NCBI GenBank assembly: GCA_024279915.1
Contig: JAJRRB010000048.1
Span: forward strand, 1 to 47,388
Origin: Deltaproteobacteria bacterium
GTDB lineage: Bacteria > Desulfobacterota > Desulfuromonadia > Desulfuromonadales > BM103
Direction: 5' to 3'
DNA: 47,388 nucleotides
A model generated the notes under the pieces. That model did no database searches. It was given only the letters and a program-made list of their open reading frames with translations, and had not been told where the DNA came from. Position 1 is the first letter of the stretch. The number at the start of each line of letters is the position of its first letter. Below are positions 1 to 9,038 of the stretch, in pieces. The position numbers were made by a program, and so were the translations under genes.

Positions 1-360
1 GACGAGCTCAGGAAGAGTTGACCAAATCTTCTGTTGGTTGATGAACTGGAGGCGTGGATTCCAGACTTCGTTCAAACCACGAGTGATTTCAGTTAGGTTG
101 TCGTGGGCAAGACGAGGATCATGCCAATGGAGTTCTAAATATATATTCGCATCGAAACTCTGGCTGGCACTGTTGACTTCATCGACATCAAGGACAAAGA
201 CAGCGATAGTCACCTCGGTTGGCCCCTCTAAGGCAAGAGGCCGACCGAAGTTGGCCGCAGATACCGAGGAGGTTGACATGGTCAGTGACAAACAGACAAA
301 AAAAATCAGACTAAGAATTTTACTTCCTACGTGAAGAGGCATTTGGTAATACTTTGTCAT
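1..360 (-). CDS. Pentameric ligand-gated ion channel, N-terminal part (cut by window edge)
   Basis: The minus-strand frame is open from an ATG at 360 to the window edge, giving 120 residues. The N-terminus has a hydrophobic signal peptide (about residues 14-35, ending SVSA). Then follows a beta-rich segment typical of the extracellular ligand-binding domain of prokaryotic Cys-loop-like channels: VTIAVFVLDVDEVN, then SQSFDANIYLELHWHDPRL, then VWNPRLQFIN. The WxDPRL and (I/V)WxPxLxFxN signatures are the strongest evidence. Family members form homopentameric cation or anion channels in the inner membrane and are gated by protons or small molecules. The four-helix pore domain would lie outside the window, so ion selectivity cannot be judged. 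An internal ATG seven codons in is an alternative start; neither has a strong ribosome binding site. Confidence 0.8.
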   Translation of the reverse strand, partial: MTKYYQMPLHVGSKILSLIFFVCLSLTMSTSSVSAANFGRPLALEGPTEVTIAVFVLDVDEVNSASQSFDANIYLELHWHDPRLAHDNLTEITRGLNEVWNPRLQFINQQKIWSTLPELV

Positions 361-398
361 ATCAATAGCATAACAGCTTGTCAGGACATTTCTGGGAA

Positions 399-552
399 GT
401 TGTCGGACTATCCATGACCCGGCTGCAAATCCGGCTGTCTGGCCCATATTTCAGCTCCTTTTCGACCAATAGCTACGGCTATTCCTCTCAAACGAGCCAA
501 AATCTGGTCTCAAACTTCCGAATTTTCGCTTCGGCCCGTATAGTCCGACAAC
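399..552. repeat. MITE-like element with 13-bp perfect terminal inverted repeats
   Basis: GTTGTCGGACTAT at 399-411 is the exact reverse complement of ATAGTCCGACAAC at 540-552. The 128-bp interior contains further short hairpins, for example AATAGC/GCTATT around a TACG loop and CCGAA/TTCGG near the right end. It has no credible coding frame. Size, termini and lack of coding fit a non-autonomous miniature element or long REP-type repeat. It sits between the channel gene and the sulfatase. No second copy is visible in this window, so its repetitive nature is inferred from structure. Confidence 0.5.
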
Positions 553-632
553 CTCCTGGGTAGATTAGATTCGTACTGGGAGAAAAAATCGCTACACCAT
601 CATGTTTTGTTACCGATCCCGGCTCTACTTCA

Positions 633-662
633 AAGCTCTCCCACCATACAGTAGGAGAGCTT
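633..662 (-). other. Perfect 9-bp hairpin downstream of the sulfatase
   Basis: AAGCTCTCC (633-641) and GGAGAGCTT (654-662) form a perfect stem around a 12-nt loop, about 30 bp beyond the sulfatase stop on its strand. It may end the sulfatase transcript, but the sequence after the stem lacks a clear T-run, so it is not called an intrinsic terminator. Confidence 0.35.
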
Positions 663-693
663 GATTAAATCCTACTCTTTCTGTTTCCTCATC

Positions 694-2366
694 TTATTTT
701 TGGGGCAGCCCAAGCATAAAGATTTCGACGATCTTCTTGCTCTCAGGTCTGAGGTTATCAATTCCACCGTAGGGCATATCATGAACTGGCGGCCTGTCTG
801 GGTATTTTTGCTTATACGCCAGATGACGCTTGACCATAGCGGCGAACTGACCACCACCCCACGGACCATATTTGATCGAGTCAATAGGACGCAACTCCCT
901 TGGATCACGATAAAGGTCAAATATATGAGCGGCAATCGGGTTTGAACCTGGAGGAGGCAAATGCATCTTGTACTTATTCTTTACGATGGACTTGAGTACT
1001 GGCCCCTCATAAATATGCACATAATCACGACGACCATGGGTTTCACCCAGAAGCAACACACCGCTTTGATCCACACCGTCGATAACCCGGTCCCGGGGGA
1101 CTCCGTCCGTGGCATCAGCCAGGCGGGCAAAAGTTGTGAACAGGTCGCTTACGTGGATAATATCCTCGGCTGAACTACCTGCTTCGATAACACCCTTCCA
1201 TTTCATCCAGGCATTAACGCGTACGCCACCTTCCAGATGATCGGCTTTACCACCGCGATAAATCCGGTCGGTCTGTCCGGTCGGACCTTGGTATTGCAAG
1301 AAGGGTCCGTTGTCTCCCATCACCATAATAATCGTGTTTTCGGCAATCCCCAGTTTGTCCACTTCGTCGATAATCTCACCAATCCATTCGTCGACCTCAA
1401 CCAGAATGTCGGCCATCGTGCCACCGTTGAGGGTGTTGTATTCGCTCCTGAACTCCTGAACAAACGAGAGAGGAAATAGCGGCCAATAGTTAAGAAAAAA
1501 GGCTTGTCCTGTTTGGAGAGCGTGCGAAGCTGCTCCAGCGCATTCTTTTGATAACGCTCATTCATTTCCCGGTATTTTTTCTGCGTCCAGGCCTCTCCGG
1601 GCTCCATTTCAACCTCGTAGAGCTTGCCATCGCGCAGCTCGACACTGGTAACCATGTGGGCAGGATCCGGGGTGAAGAGCTTGTCCAGAGTGAAGGTCTG
1701 CTTCTGTCGACTGGCATCCACACCACGAATGATATCTGCGGACTCCATGTCTCTCCCCATTATGGCAAGCTGTCCCTGCTGGTGAATGGGGAATTCGGCA
1801 TGCATGAAACCCTGATTGCTGGCATAAGCCTGCTCGATATCTCCCATATGCCATTTACCTACGTGAGAGGTATAATAGCCCGCGTCCCTGAGCACCTCCG
1901 CAAGAGTAATTTCTTCAGCATGTAAGCCATCACCGGCAAGAGTCGCCTTGGCTTCTGTTGTCCCCGTGCGCGTTGGATAGCGACCGGTCATCATGGCCAC
2001 GCGAGTTGGCGTACAGGAAGGTTCGGTGTACATGCGTTGGAGGCTGATACCTTCTTTTGCCAAGGCATCCATTCGAGGCGTCTTGTAACCGCGGATGACG
2101 CTGAGATTATCCATGCCGATTTCGCCGAAGCCGACATCATCAAGCAGGATATAGACAATATTGGGCGGCTTCCCGCCATTTTTCTTGCGGAGGTCAGCCA
2201 GCTTCTTGTCAATCTGTTTGTCGTCGGCAGCCCATCTTTCACCGTTCTGGGCCTCAATAATATAATACTCGGCGTCGTGAATGATCTTGCCTTCAGCAGC
2301 CAAAGTGACTGTTGCAGGGGCCAAACAAAGGATAAAGAGAAGAATTAACCGTGCTGCCTTGTGCAT
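694..2366 (-). pseudogene. Secreted arylsulfatase, split by a -1 frameshift
   Basis: A sulfatase of about 557 residues is read in two frames. The first part (2366 to about 1495) has a signal peptide (residues 1-24), the metal-binding DD pair near residue 76 and the formylglycine motif C118-T-P-T-R122, followed by the usual MMTGRYP. The second part (to 694) carries the GDNGP metal-binding motif and the normal C-terminus. The frames join at a T6 run (coding strand CCTTTTTTC); one more T restores NYWPLFPLSFVQEF, as expected for the family. Active members use Ca2+ and formylglycine to hydrolyse sulfate esters in the periplasm. A good AAGGAG ribosome binding site precedes the ATG. The break may be a real mutation, a homopolymer sequencing error, or slippage at U-UUU-UUC; the sequence alone cannot decide. 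Confidence 0.85.
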
Positions 2367-2641
2367 TGTCGTCTCCTTCGCATTTTCAATTGAACGATTG
2401 GTGATGAACCCGAATCCGAGTTCTTATGTCATTGATTTTACAATCATATTTATGGAAGTCAATCACGCACCTTTACATCGTAGGTCTAGTCGTTGATAGG
2501 GACCTCAACTACTGTTTCATTTCTCATGGTGGCAAATAACTTGAAGGGGAGGTCCTCACGACTGAAGCATTTGACAGAGAAAAACAATTCCGTCATGTTA
2601 CAATTTAAGATCGAAACCGTTACCCATAGTGAGGTTGGAAC

Positions 2642-3415
2642 ATGCGTTGTTTTGTTAGTTTTTTGATGTTGATAAGCTTTGCCCTATGTAGCCCGGTTCA
2701 TAGCGAAGCGGAGTCAGAACAGCAGCTTAATGCCGAAGCCATGGCCACCTTAGAAAAGGCGATCACCTTCCTCGAAGGCATGGATCGCTTCGAAATTAAG
2801 GGGTAGACCATTTTTGATGTCGTCCAGGAGAATGGTCAGCGGCTACAGTTCGAAAAGAAAATACACCTGGTGCAACAACGCCCGGATAAACTCTACGCTG
2901 AGCAACTCCGTGACGACGGTGAGATCCGTAAGCTCTGGTACGATGGCAACCAGGTCTCGATTCTGAACGTTGGCAAAAACGCCTATGCTCAGTTCCATAC
3001 ACCGGCAACCATTGACGGCATGCTCGATATGCTCGAAGGTCTGTTGAAAGAACCATATCCCTTGGCTGACCTGCTTTACAGTGATCTCAGTTTCCTTTTG
3101 AATATGCCTGATGATGCAGTTTATGTCGGCTCAAGTTCGGTAGCCGGTGTCTCTTGCAAACACCTGGCCTTCCGAAATGCCAATGTCGACTGGCAGCTTT
3201 GGGTAGAACAAGGAGAAACCCCGTTCATTCGCAAAGTGGTTATTACTTACCGCAACCAGCCGGGAGTACCCCAGTTTGTTGCCTACCTGCATGGGTGGCA
3301 AAGACCCGCAGAATCGAGCGAGGCTCTTTTTTCTTTTAGCCCGTCTGATGATGCCGAAAGACTGTCAATACTGCTTCCACCAACGGTTCAGGCTGTTGAA
3401 GGAGGTGAGCAATGA
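2642..3415 (+). pseudogene. DUF2092-type periplasmic protein interrupted by an in-frame TAG
   Basis: The frame starts at ATG 2642 with a signal peptide (MRCFVSFLMLISFALCSPVHS) and runs to 3415, 257 sense codons plus one internal TAG at 2804-2806 (codon 55). Homology-like sequence continues without a shift on both sides of the TAG: FEIKG before it, then DVVQENGQRLQFEKK, RPDKLYAE, WYDGNQVSILN, and PLADLLYSDL. These are hallmarks of the DUF2092 family of predicted periplasmic proteins related to lipoprotein-carrier folds. A single C-to-T change from CAG would explain the stop. Translation could restart internally, for example at 2870, but without the signal peptide. The stop overlaps the next gene's start by four bases (ATGA), so the pair was built for coupled translation. 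Its substrate is unknown. Confidence 0.7.
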
Positions 3416-4401
3416 TTCGGTCCTGGTTCATCTTCACCATAATGTTTCTCTTCGCCTTTGTTATATTGACACCTGAACCGGTTGAAGCCCGCGGTGGTCG
3501 AGGCGGTGGATCTCGTATCTCTCGGGGAGGAGGTGGCTCCTTCGGCTCGATCCGTAACAGCGGCACCCCCTCTAGGGTGTCCTCTCCGAGTGGTTCCATA
3601 TCACGTCCATCGCAACCAGGCCAGGGAGGACCCGCCGACCAGGCTCAAGTACCTGCGCGCCAGGACTCTGTTCAGAGTGGCGAAGCTGAGGCACGTCGGC
3701 AGGACTGGCAGAACCAAACACCGGGCCAGCAGCAGAAGGTTCAGGACCGGGCCGAGCACGTGGAGCAACGTCAGGATGGAACCCTGGAAGACAACAAGGA
3801 GGATCGAGGGGACCGTTGGGAAGAGCGTGAAGATGCCCGTGAGGACTGGCAGGATTGGCGGGATGAGGCTCGCGAGGACTGGCAGGATTGGGCGGATGAT
3901 CGCTATGATGACTACAGGGCCAGTCACTGGCACTCCCACTGGTGGTATGGTGGCCATCATCACAGTAGTCTTACGGTTACATATTATGTGAGTAGCTCAC
4001 CGCCCTGCACGACCACAATTGTTCATACCAATGGCTACACCTATTACCACTGTGGGGCCACCTGGTATCAATCGACCTATTATCAGGGTGAGGTTAAATA
4101 CGTCCTTGTCTCAGCCCCTGCCGGTGTGGAGACCACCTCTCTTGATAATCATGAAATTGTTGTCGTTGACGGCAAGACCTACTATTTAAGTGAGCATACC
4201 TTCTATACGCGCATCACGCGCGACAAGAAGCATGTCTATGTGGTGGTTGATCCACCTTATGGCGCTCAGGTCATTGCCATTCCGGAATATGCCATAAAAG
4301 TAGAAAACAACGGTCAGACGTTCTATCGCGCGGACAAAATCTACTATCAGAAATCAACTGCGGTAACTGGTGGATATGTTGTTGTCAGGATGCCGTCTTA
4401 G
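3412..4401 (+). CDS. Secreted Gly/Ser-rich and Tyr-rich protein, DUF6515-like
   Basis: 329 residues with a clear signal peptide (about 1-26, ending PVEA). The mature protein starts with a Gly/Arg/Ser-rich stretch. A charged Gln/Glu/Asp/Arg region (about residues 75-165) follows, with a repeated EDWQDW block. Next comes a His/Trp-rich spot (HWHSHWWYGGHHH) and a Tyr/Val-rich C-terminal half with recurring short motifs such as GYTYYHCGATWYQ, GKTYYLSEHTFYTR and GQTFYRADKIYYQ. These three similar beta-hairpin-like units resemble the DUF6515 family. It is translationally coupled to the interrupted DUF2092 gene, with AAGGAGG just upstream of its ATG. An envelope or cell-surface role is likely; the His cluster could bind metal. 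No enzymatic motif is visible. Confidence 0.7.
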   Translation: MIRSWFIFTIMFLFAFVILTPEPVEARGGRGGGSRISRGGGGSFGSIRNSGTPSRVSSPSGSISRPSQPGQGGPADQAQVPARQDSVQSGEAEARRQDWQNQTPGQQQKVQDRAEHVEQRQDGTLEDNKEDRGDRWEEREDAREDWQDWRDEAREDWQDWADDRYDDYRASHWHSHWWYGGHHHSSLTVTYYVSSSPPCTTTIVHTNGYTYYHCGATWYQSTYYQGEVKYVLVSAPAGVETTSLDNHEIVVVDGKTYYLSEHTFYTRITRDKKHVYVVVDPPYGAQVIAIPEYAIKVENNGQTFYRADKIYYQKSTAVTGGYVVVRMPS

Positions 4402-4512
4402 AAGCCAGAAATTGAGGCTGATTCTATGTAAAGTCGCTTGGAAGACAGGTTGATAAGGCAGGGTTTTAGATAAAATTGCATAAGTGATAATCTCATATCC
4501 CAGAGCCGTGGT

Positions 4513-5673
4513 TCATGGGACACCTTTTTCAGATTTCATCTTGAGAAGCTTCGTTTCAGGGAACCAGTGGCTCCAGACCATCCAGAAAACCCCAGGAAAG
4601 GTATTAAGCCGCTCTAGCTTTCCTTCCGGGGTCTGACCGTAGGGGTCGACTTGGTTTACCATAACCGGCTTGCCATTCAACTCCCCTTTAAAAACTCCAT
4701 AGGTTTCATATTCTGGGAACCAGGCCAAAACAATATTTTCACCACCCAATTGAATCATGTGAAGAGTGTTGGCCTCAATAAAACTTTTCGTCACGGCAAG
4801 ATATTCTCCACCTGCCTTTATACCAAGTACATGTTCACCCTGTGGAAGGCGATCGTCCTTGAGATCCAGGGTAGGAAAGAGCGGTTTGCCCGCGTAGTGG
4901 TCTACGAGCTCCCTGTCAAACAGGTAGGTGGAGATTCGATCCAACAGGTTGAAATCAGGATATGCCAGAACCATCCCGTCAGGATATAGTGAGCGGAATG
5001 CATGCCACGGCATTCTCTGTACCGGATATTGTTTCAAATCCTGGTTGCCATATACTCCTTTTCCCGTAATCTGCTGAAAGAGCTCCCCACTGTTCCGGTC
5101 GACAAAAACCAGGTTGTTATGAACTTGGGCAATAACCTTGTAGTCCGTAATCTGGCCTTCATACTCCGAGGTGAAGCCGATCGGCAGGTCACTCAAAACG
5201 CAGTAGGACATGCTGACCTTCCCCCCGGCAAAATCGTCGCCAGCTAGATGCGGCAGCCTCATCCACTGACGCGGAAAAGCACGGGCAACGCCATTGACCA
5301 CAAGCACGAGGACTTCGTCACCACCTTGAAGAAACTCGTCACCGACCTGAATGGAGGTATATTGCGCCGTATGTTGTATAGAACGGAGAAAAACGTCTGG
5401 GACAAACGTGTGGGTCAGGAAAAGGCTGCCAGCGACCACGAGAAGCAAAACAGCCATCACGGACTTTTTGGCCACCTTATGGATATGCTGATAAATGACC
5501 AAGAGAATGGCTAATATGCATGCAGCTATACTTATCTGAATGCGATAATAGTAGAAATTGAAGACCCAGGACGTGGGCAAATTGAACAACTGCCCGACAT
5601 CATTCAACAACAACGCACCGAGCACAAGCGGCAGGATCGTGACCAGCGTCAACAAGATAAATAGCGTTCTCAC
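4513..5673 (-). CDS. DUF3179 domain membrane protein
   Basis: 386 residues starting from GTG at 5673; the frame is closed by a TGA nine codons upstream, so no longer start exists. Three hydrophobic segments occupy the first 110 residues (about 1-23, 47-63 and 73-93). The rest matches the DUF3179 pattern: VNGVARAFPRQWMRLPHLAGDDFAG, then SYCVLSDLPIGF with its single conserved Cys, VHNNLVFVDRNSGELFQQITGKGVYG, and a PWHAFRSLYPDGMVL segment. Family members are membrane-anchored proteins of unknown activity with an exported globular domain, sometimes likened to thiol or protease-like folds. It stands alone between a plus-strand pair and another minus-strand gene. A short motif resembling the 3' half of a GEMM riboswitch lies about 60 nt upstream (see findings). 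Confidence 0.75.
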   Translation of the reverse strand: MRTLFILLTLVTILPLVLGALLLNDVGQLFNLPTSWVFNFYYYRIQISIAACILAILLVIYQHIHKVAKKSVMAVLLLVVAGSLFLTHTFVPDVFLRSIQHTAQYTSIQVGDEFLQGGDEVLVLVVNGVARAFPRQWMRLPHLAGDDFAGGKVSMSYCVLSDLPIGFTSEYEGQITDYKVIAQVHNNLVFVDRNSGELFQQITGKGVYGNQDLKQYPVQRMPWHAFRSLYPDGMVLAYPDFNLLDRISTYLFDRELVDHYAGKPLFPTLDLKDDRLPQGEHVLGIKAGGEYLAVTKSFIEANTLHMIQLGGENIVLAWFPEYETYGVFKGELNGKPVMVNQVDPYGQTPEGKLERLNTFPGVFWMVWSHWFPETKLLKMKSEKGVP

Positions 5674-5945
5674 TCCGCTCGACTTCTGCTTCCCTTTTCA
5701 CTCCATATCATTTCCATACCCCTGTTTCAGAATCCGTGGCTTTGCGTCATCAAGTTGTGTCAGCAATTTTCTGGAGTCAAAATCGGCTGATCGAAGCGAT
5801 TCCTAGAAACCCTCCGACTGACACATGGCCCTTCGTGTTCCTGGACCGTGATTTATGAGAATTACACAATCGACTAACTTGGCCGAGAGAGTCCAAAAAA
5901 GTAGGGAAGATCCACAATACATTATAGGCCCCGAGAATAAACAGG

Positions 5946-6992
5946 TTACTTAACTACTACAGGGTGATCCTTAATTATCCCTTTAACGCTAATCACCCTA
6001 ACCGCGATGTCTTCGCCCACTATATTGTCAACAATATCATCCAACTCAGACGGGAGATTTTCTGAAATCTCCATTGGGCTGACCAAAAGGATATGGATGC
6101 CCGTGTCCGGCTCAACCCCAAGGCGGGCAACCGTCAACACCTTCACGTTTTTTTCTGTTGCAACGCGCTCCTTGACTGCATTACGAAGCTTCAAAGAGGC
6201 CGGATACGTACTAGGACGGGCTTGCCCGACCCGAGCCTGCTTGAGAGCACGATCTCCAAGAGGAAAAACCATCATGCCGACGACCAGAACAAGTGACAGG
6301 AACATCCGCCGCGCCCAGAGTGGCCGTTGGGAACCGGCAAGAGATCCATGGACTCCCAAAAGCCGAAAAATTATCGCAGCACCCAGAACAATGGCAATCA
6401 GGTTCGTTATTAACAGAACCGCTGCTGCCCCCGCCAACCAGAACACACCTGCGGCCGCGGCCATCCCAACAACCGCCAATGGCGGAACCAACGCGGCGGC
6501 AATGGCCACTCCGGCCACCGTGGCAAATAGATCTGGCCGGCCCATGGAGTAAGCGGCGGCCATCCCTGATAGCACTGCGACTCCGAGATCGACCAGATTG
6601 ACATTGCCCCTGGCCATGATCTCCAAGGTTGGTTCATACTGCGGGGTAAGAAAACCGAGAACGAGTGAGATCAATAACCCTCCGGCGACGCCAAAGAGCA
6701 TAGCCTTAATTGAATCTTTGAACAGGTTGACGTTCCCTTGCACCAACGCGAAACCCGCTCCGATCAGCGGAGACATTAAGGGTGCTACTAACATCGCACC
6801 AATTATTACTGGAGTCGAGTCCTGCATCAAGCCTAGAGCCGCTAGTGCTGTGGATAGACCCATCATTACAATGAAGTCAATGTTCCAGCAGGCACTCTTC
6901 TCGAAATGCTGGACCAATTCGATGCGTCCCCCGCGATCGAGCGTAGGGAAGAGGGGCAGCTTTTTCTGATCGGTTGTATTATTCACAGACAA
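5946..6992 (-). CDS. DUF389 family integral membrane protein
   Basis: 348 residues. A short polar N-terminus is followed by about seven to eight hydrophobic helices (residues 40-250) rich in Gly and Ala. Typical DUF389 signatures are present: MGLSTALAALGLMQDSTPVIIGAMLVAPLMSPL, then RGNVNLVDLGVAVLSGMAAAYS, then ALVPPLAVVGMA and ITNLIAIVLGAAIIF. The last about 90 residues are soluble. The function of the family is not established; a transport role is only a guess. The gene is monocistronic, with no close neighbour on its strand. A GTGTC-T-GACAC palindrome at 7060-7070 lies about 70 bp upstream of the start and could be an operator, but this is weak evidence. Confidence 0.8.
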   Translation of the reverse strand: MSVNNTTDQKKLPLFPTLDRGGRIELVQHFEKSACWNIDFIVMMGLSTALAALGLMQDSTPVIIGAMLVAPLMSPLIGAGFALVQGNVNLFKDSIKAMLFGVAGGLLISLVLGFLTPQYEPTLEIMARGNVNLVDLGVAVLSGMAAAYSMGRPDLFATVAGVAIAAALVPPLAVVGMAAAAGVFWLAGAAAVLLITNLIAIVLGAAIIFRLLGVHGSLAGSQRPLWARRMFLSLVLVVGMMVFPLGDRALKQARVGQARPSTYPASLKLRNAVKERVATEKNVKVLTVARLGVEPDTGIHILLVSPMEISENLPSELDDIVDNIVGEDIAVRVISVKGIIKDHPVVVK

Positions 6993-7295
6993 AACCTTTA
7001 TCCCTTTCTATTGCTTTGTTCTCGAATCGTTGACTTTTTAAGAAGTCCTAACCACTTTGGTGTCTGACACATCTAAAATACGTCCCAACAGCGTGACTTT
7101 TACGATGCCACTTAGATATTCATTATTGCGCGGACACTTCTAATAACCATTGAAATACTTGGCAAAATACAGTAATCGGTCGAAAACGTCAAAACTATGG
7201 GGTACTAAAAGTTGTTCCAGCATCTGGCCGATCAAAATCGGCTTTGTTAGATTCCTGTTTTTGCTGGAGCTGAAGCTGTATTAAGAGTCTTTTGA
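6993..7295. other. Intergenic region between DUF389 gene and recJ
   Basis: A 303-bp gap without a credible gene. It holds the short palindrome GTGTCTGACAC (7060-7070) on the DUF389 promoter side, and a small plus-strand hairpin GCCGAT-CAAA-ATCGGC (7227-7242) followed by TTTGTT, which is too weak to call a terminator with confidence. Nothing else is seen. Confidence 0.5.
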
Positions 7296-9038
7296 CTACC
7301 ACTTCTCACCACGCGCCTCTGAACTGGACCTGACATCCGTAACCCTCAACTGCACCATTTCACGACCACGGAAACGATTGATCTGTGGCGCTACCAACAA
7401 GTCGACTTCGCCCAGAAATTCCTCGCGTCTTTCAAGCATACCAAAAGCAATCGCCGAATGGCTGAAAGCCCCCTGGCAAACGGTAAAACGCAGGTGATTA
7501 TCACCAACGGTCTTTACCTGCATGGCCCGCACCGATTCAACAACCAATAACGGCTCAGGATTGCCCATGCCAAAGGGAGCCAGTCCCTCCATCTGCCGCA
7601 GAACTTCAATATCAATTTCTTCAAGTATCACCACTCCATCATGACGAAGTTTCGGCGTCAGATCATCATCGTCGAGTTTTGCTCTGGCATCTGCTTCCAG
7701 AGCCGCAGCAAAAGCTGGCAGTTGCAATTTGCTTAAGCTCATCCCGGCAGCCATTTCATGACCACCAAATGCACCGAGGTGCTCGGCACAGTCTTGAAGC
7801 CCATGGTAGAGATGATAGCCGTTTATTGAACGCGCCGAGCCTTTACCGCTATCACCATCTAACGCGATCAACACGGTTGGACGACAGTAACGGTCAACCA
7901 ATCGGCTCGCAACGATACCAATTACCCCCGGATGCCAGCCCACACCGCCAAGAACAATTGTGTGTGTATGCTCTTTTGAAAGCGCTGCAACTGCTGCTTC
8001 AGCCTCTTGCAGTGTCTGTTTCTCAAGCTCCCGACGCTCACGATTACATTGATCCAGGTAACGTGCCGTGCTTAATGCACGCACCATATCCTGCTCCAGA
8101 AGGAGTTCAACACCGAGGCTGGCGTCCTCCATGCGCCCGGCAGCGTTCAAACGAGGTGCCAGTTGGAAACCAACAACTCCACAACTAACCTCTTTAACTC
8201 CGGCTACCTGCTTGAGCGCTTTGACACCGGCACGATGGTTACTATCAAGAAGCGTCAGACCATATCGAGTCAGAGTGCGATTGATTCCCTGCAATGGGAC
8301 CAGATCAGCGATAGTTCCCAGCGCTACCAGATCAAGAAAGTGACGCAAGTCAGGTTCTGGGCGGTCGTTGAACCAACCATCTTCCCGTAAACGCTTACGT
8401 AGAGCAACCAGCAGGAAAAAGGCCACACCAACACCAGCCAGATTCTGAAAAGGAAACTTTGAATCCTGACGTTGTGGATTGATCACAGCCAAAGCATCAG
8501 GCAATGTAGAGGGCGGTTGATGATGGTCAGTAATAATCAGATCGAGACCGTGCTCTTTAGCCAGGTCAGCCTCAGCATGGGCCGAGACACCACAGTCGAC
8601 AGAGACAATGATCTTCGTCCCATTCTCTGCTGCTTTTTTTATAGCCTCCGCCGAAAGTCCGTAGCCATCACGCAGACGTAAAGGGATGTGATAGTCGATT
8701 TCAGTCCCACCCAGATCACGTATACCTGCAAAGAGCAGAACAGTACCAGTGATACCGTCAACATCGTAGTCGCCGTGGATGGCAATCTTTTCGCCTTTTT
8801 CAATAGCGGCCTGGAGACGGTCAACAGCGAGTTCCATATCTGGCAACAGAAAAGGATCAGGGAGATCAGTAAGGCGAGCGGCAAGAAACTGACGCGCAGA
8901 CTCAAGGGAATAGTTTCGACCGACCAGCAGACGGGCAACAAGAGGTGAGAGTTGCAGTTGTTGTTCGAATTCACCTATTGCAGAGGGATCAAATATCTCA
9001 TTACGTAGCACCCAAAGGCGCTCGGCTACGGGTTCCAC
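7296..9038 (-). CDS. recJ: Single-stranded-DNA-specific 5'-3' exonuclease RecJ
   Basis: 580 residues, normal for RecJ. DHH-phosphoesterase motifs are intact: HGDYDVDG (D90, D92, D94), VSVDCGVS, and ITDHHQPP (D171-H172-H173). Then come LAGVGVAFFL, GTIADLVPL and APRLNAAGRM. The DHHA1 part follows with GVGWHPGVIGIVASRL and FGGHEMAAGMSL, and there is a C-terminal OB-like domain. RecJ degrades single-stranded DNA 5' to 3' with Mn2+ or Mg2+ in RecFOR recombination, mismatch repair and base excision repair. The start is GTG at 9038, which overlaps the end of the upstream beta-helix lipoprotein gene by 13 bp; no ATG fits better. The overlap suggests coupled translation with the lipoprotein gene, and the tight association with secDF is common in this group. 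Confidence 0.95.
   Translation of the reverse strand: MEPVAERLWVLRNEIFDPSAIGEFEQQLQLSPLVARLLVGRNYSLESARQFLAARLTDLPDPFLLPDMELAVDRLQAAIEKGEKIAIHGDYDVDGITGTVLLFAGIRDLGGTEIDYHIPLRLRDGYGLSAEAIKKAAENGTKIIVSVDCGVSAHAEADLAKEHGLDLIITDHHQPPSTLPDALAVINPQRQDSKFPFQNLAGVGVAFFLLVALRKRLREDGWFNDRPEPDLRHFLDLVALGTIADLVPLQGINRTLTRYGLTLLDSNHRAGVKALKQVAGVKEVSCGVVGFQLAPRLNAAGRMEDASLGVELLLEQDMVRALSTARYLDQCNRERRELEKQTLQEAEAAVAALSKEHTHTIVLGGVGWHPGVIGIVASRLVDRYCRPTVLIALDGDSGKGSARSINGYHLYHGLQDCAEHLGAFGGHEMAAGMSLSKLQLPAFAAALEADARAKLDDDDLTPKLRHDGVVILEEIDIEVLRQMEGLAPFGMGNPEPLLVVESVRAMQVKTVGDNHLRFTVCQGAFSHSAIAFGMLERREEFLGEVDLLVAPQINRFRGREMVQLRVTDVRSSSEARGEKW

Noticed and set aside
2804-2806. TAG read as pyrrolysine
   Set aside because: DUF2092 proteins are not known pyrrolysine proteins and no pyl genes are in the window; a CAG-to-TAG change is simpler.
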